6,578 nucleotides of DNA from UBA6078 sp964468685 (GTDB lineage: Bacteria > Desulfobacterota > Syntrophia > Syntrophales > UBA2210), in assembly GCA_964468685.1 (NCBI GenBank), contig CAYXUH010000091.1:1-6578 (forward strand), given 5' to 3'. A program made the position numbers and the translations under genes. How positions within the stretch are numbered: position 1 is the first letter of the stretch; each line of letters opens with the position of its first letter. The notes under the pieces were generated by a model. It searched no databases, had not been told where the DNA came from, and saw only the letters and a program-made list of their open reading frames with translations. Of the stretch, positions 6,154-6,578 are shown piece by piece.

Positions 6154-6477
6154 ATGGAAGAATACCTCCACGAAGACCTGAGCGAAGAGGTCCGATCCAT
6201 CTCGGGGTACTACCGGTACTTCGAGGAAGGGACCCTCCCCTTCAATGAACGAGACGTCCTGTATCTGGCGGGGATCGGGATCGTGGATAACTCCTGCTGC
6301 GGCGCGGGGGGGTTCCCCTTCGTCAGGGTGCCGGGCTACGTCGTCTCCTGGAAAGACAGAACGAACGAGGCGGGCCACGCCATCAGCACCGTCGACCCGA
6401 TAACGGACGAAGCGGACAGAAAAGAAATACAACGCCTGCTCGGCAGCAAATACCCCTACTCACAGATCAGCTTTTAG
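6154..6477 (+). CDS. Small conserved-looking protein of unknown function with a SCCGAGG motif
   Basis: I do not recognise a named family. The protein has 107 residues and begins MEEYLHEDLSEEVRSISGYY. The frame extends upstream to an ATG at 6073, but that start lies inside mnmE; ATG 6154 is better because AAAGGA (6139-6144) sits nine bases before it. It is soluble-looking, with no signal peptide or membrane segment. A charged N-terminal helix (about 1-27) leads to a hydrophobic strand VLYLAGIGIVD (35-45), then SCCGAGG (47-53), VPGYVVSWKDR (59-69), a likely loop, and a charged helix (about 84-97) before the end PYSQISF. The adjacent cysteines 48 and 49 are the only ones. This resembles hypothetical proteins I recall from Desulfobacterota, but I cannot confirm it. 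It lies 37 bases after mnmE on the same strand, so it is probably co-transcribed. Codon use looks like that of its neighbours. Confidence 0.8.
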   Translation: MEEYLHEDLSEEVRSISGYYRYFEEGTLPFNERDVLYLAGIGIVDNSCCGAGGFPFVRVPGYVVSWKDRTNEAGHAISTVDPITDEADRKEIQRLLGSKYPYSQISF

Positions 6478-6578
6478 ACACGAGCGGGATTCCCCTGCTT
6501 TGTTGTTTGTTGGCTTCTTCCTTCCTGTAACAAATAAAACCTGAATGAGTCTGTTTGTAGTAGCTTACGATTGGCAAT
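6478..6578. other. Gene-free right end of the window
   Basis: These 101 bases hold no reading frame or RNA gene that I can support. The base composition shifts to AT-rich after about 6500. An imperfect repeat pair, TTTGTT (6506-6511) and AACAAA (6529-6534), is AT-only apart from one pair and has no U-tract behind it, so it is not called as a terminator. The end of the cluster's transcript may lie beyond the window. Confidence 0.5.

Noticed and set aside
6295..6315. CCG (heterodisulfide-reductase-type cysteine-rich) domain in the small protein
   Set aside because: Only a single Cys-Cys pair is present. The other spaced cysteines that define that domain are missing.
6506..6534. Terminator after the last gene
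   Set aside because: The TTTGTT/AACAAA repeat is short, nearly all A-T, has a 17-base loop and no following T-run.

Overview
The window is a stretch of bacterial chromosome carrying housekeeping genes. It looks like a Gram-negative lineage. YidC has the large periplasmic domain between its first and second membrane segments, which Gram-positive YidC/SpoIIIJ proteins lack. The mix of protein sequences, including the last small unknown protein, feels closest to Desulfobacterota (former Deltaproteobacteria), perhaps a syntrophic group. That placement is inference from remembered family resemblance, not a search result.

Layout: (1) Positions 1-1277, minus strand, hold the N-terminal two thirds of an AMP-forming acetyl-CoA synthetase (acs), cut by the left edge. 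(2) Positions 1278-1568 are a 291-base divergent intergenic region with opposed TTGACA-like hexamers, a cluster of alternating TGAC/GTCA half-sites and a short inverted repeat. (3) Positions 1569-6477, plus strand, hold a compact set of co-directional genes: rpmH (ribosomal protein L34), rnpA (RNase P protein), yidD (membrane protein insertion factor), yidC (insertase), jag/khpB (Jag_N-KH-R3H RNA-binding protein), mnmE (tRNA-modifying GTPase) and an unrecognised 107-residue protein with a Ser-Cys-Cys-Gly motif. Gaps are at most 64 bases and rnpA ends next to the yidD start, so one or a few polycistronic transcripts are likely. (4) Positions 6478-6578 hold no gene and no convincing terminator.

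The plus-strand genes are the classic rpmH-rnpA-yidD-yidC-jag-mnmE neighbourhood. They join ribosome assembly (L34), tRNA 5' processing (RNase P protein), membrane protein insertion (YidD and YidC), RNA binding (Jag) and wobble-uridine modification (MnmE). In many bacteria this cluster sits beside dnaA and oriC. Here its upstream neighbour is acs, and I see no DnaA-box cluster. I found no new multi-gene system, mobile element, CRISPR array or RNA gene. The points most worth a second look are the unknown protein after mnmE, the atypical N-terminus of L34 and the half-site cluster between acs and rpmH.
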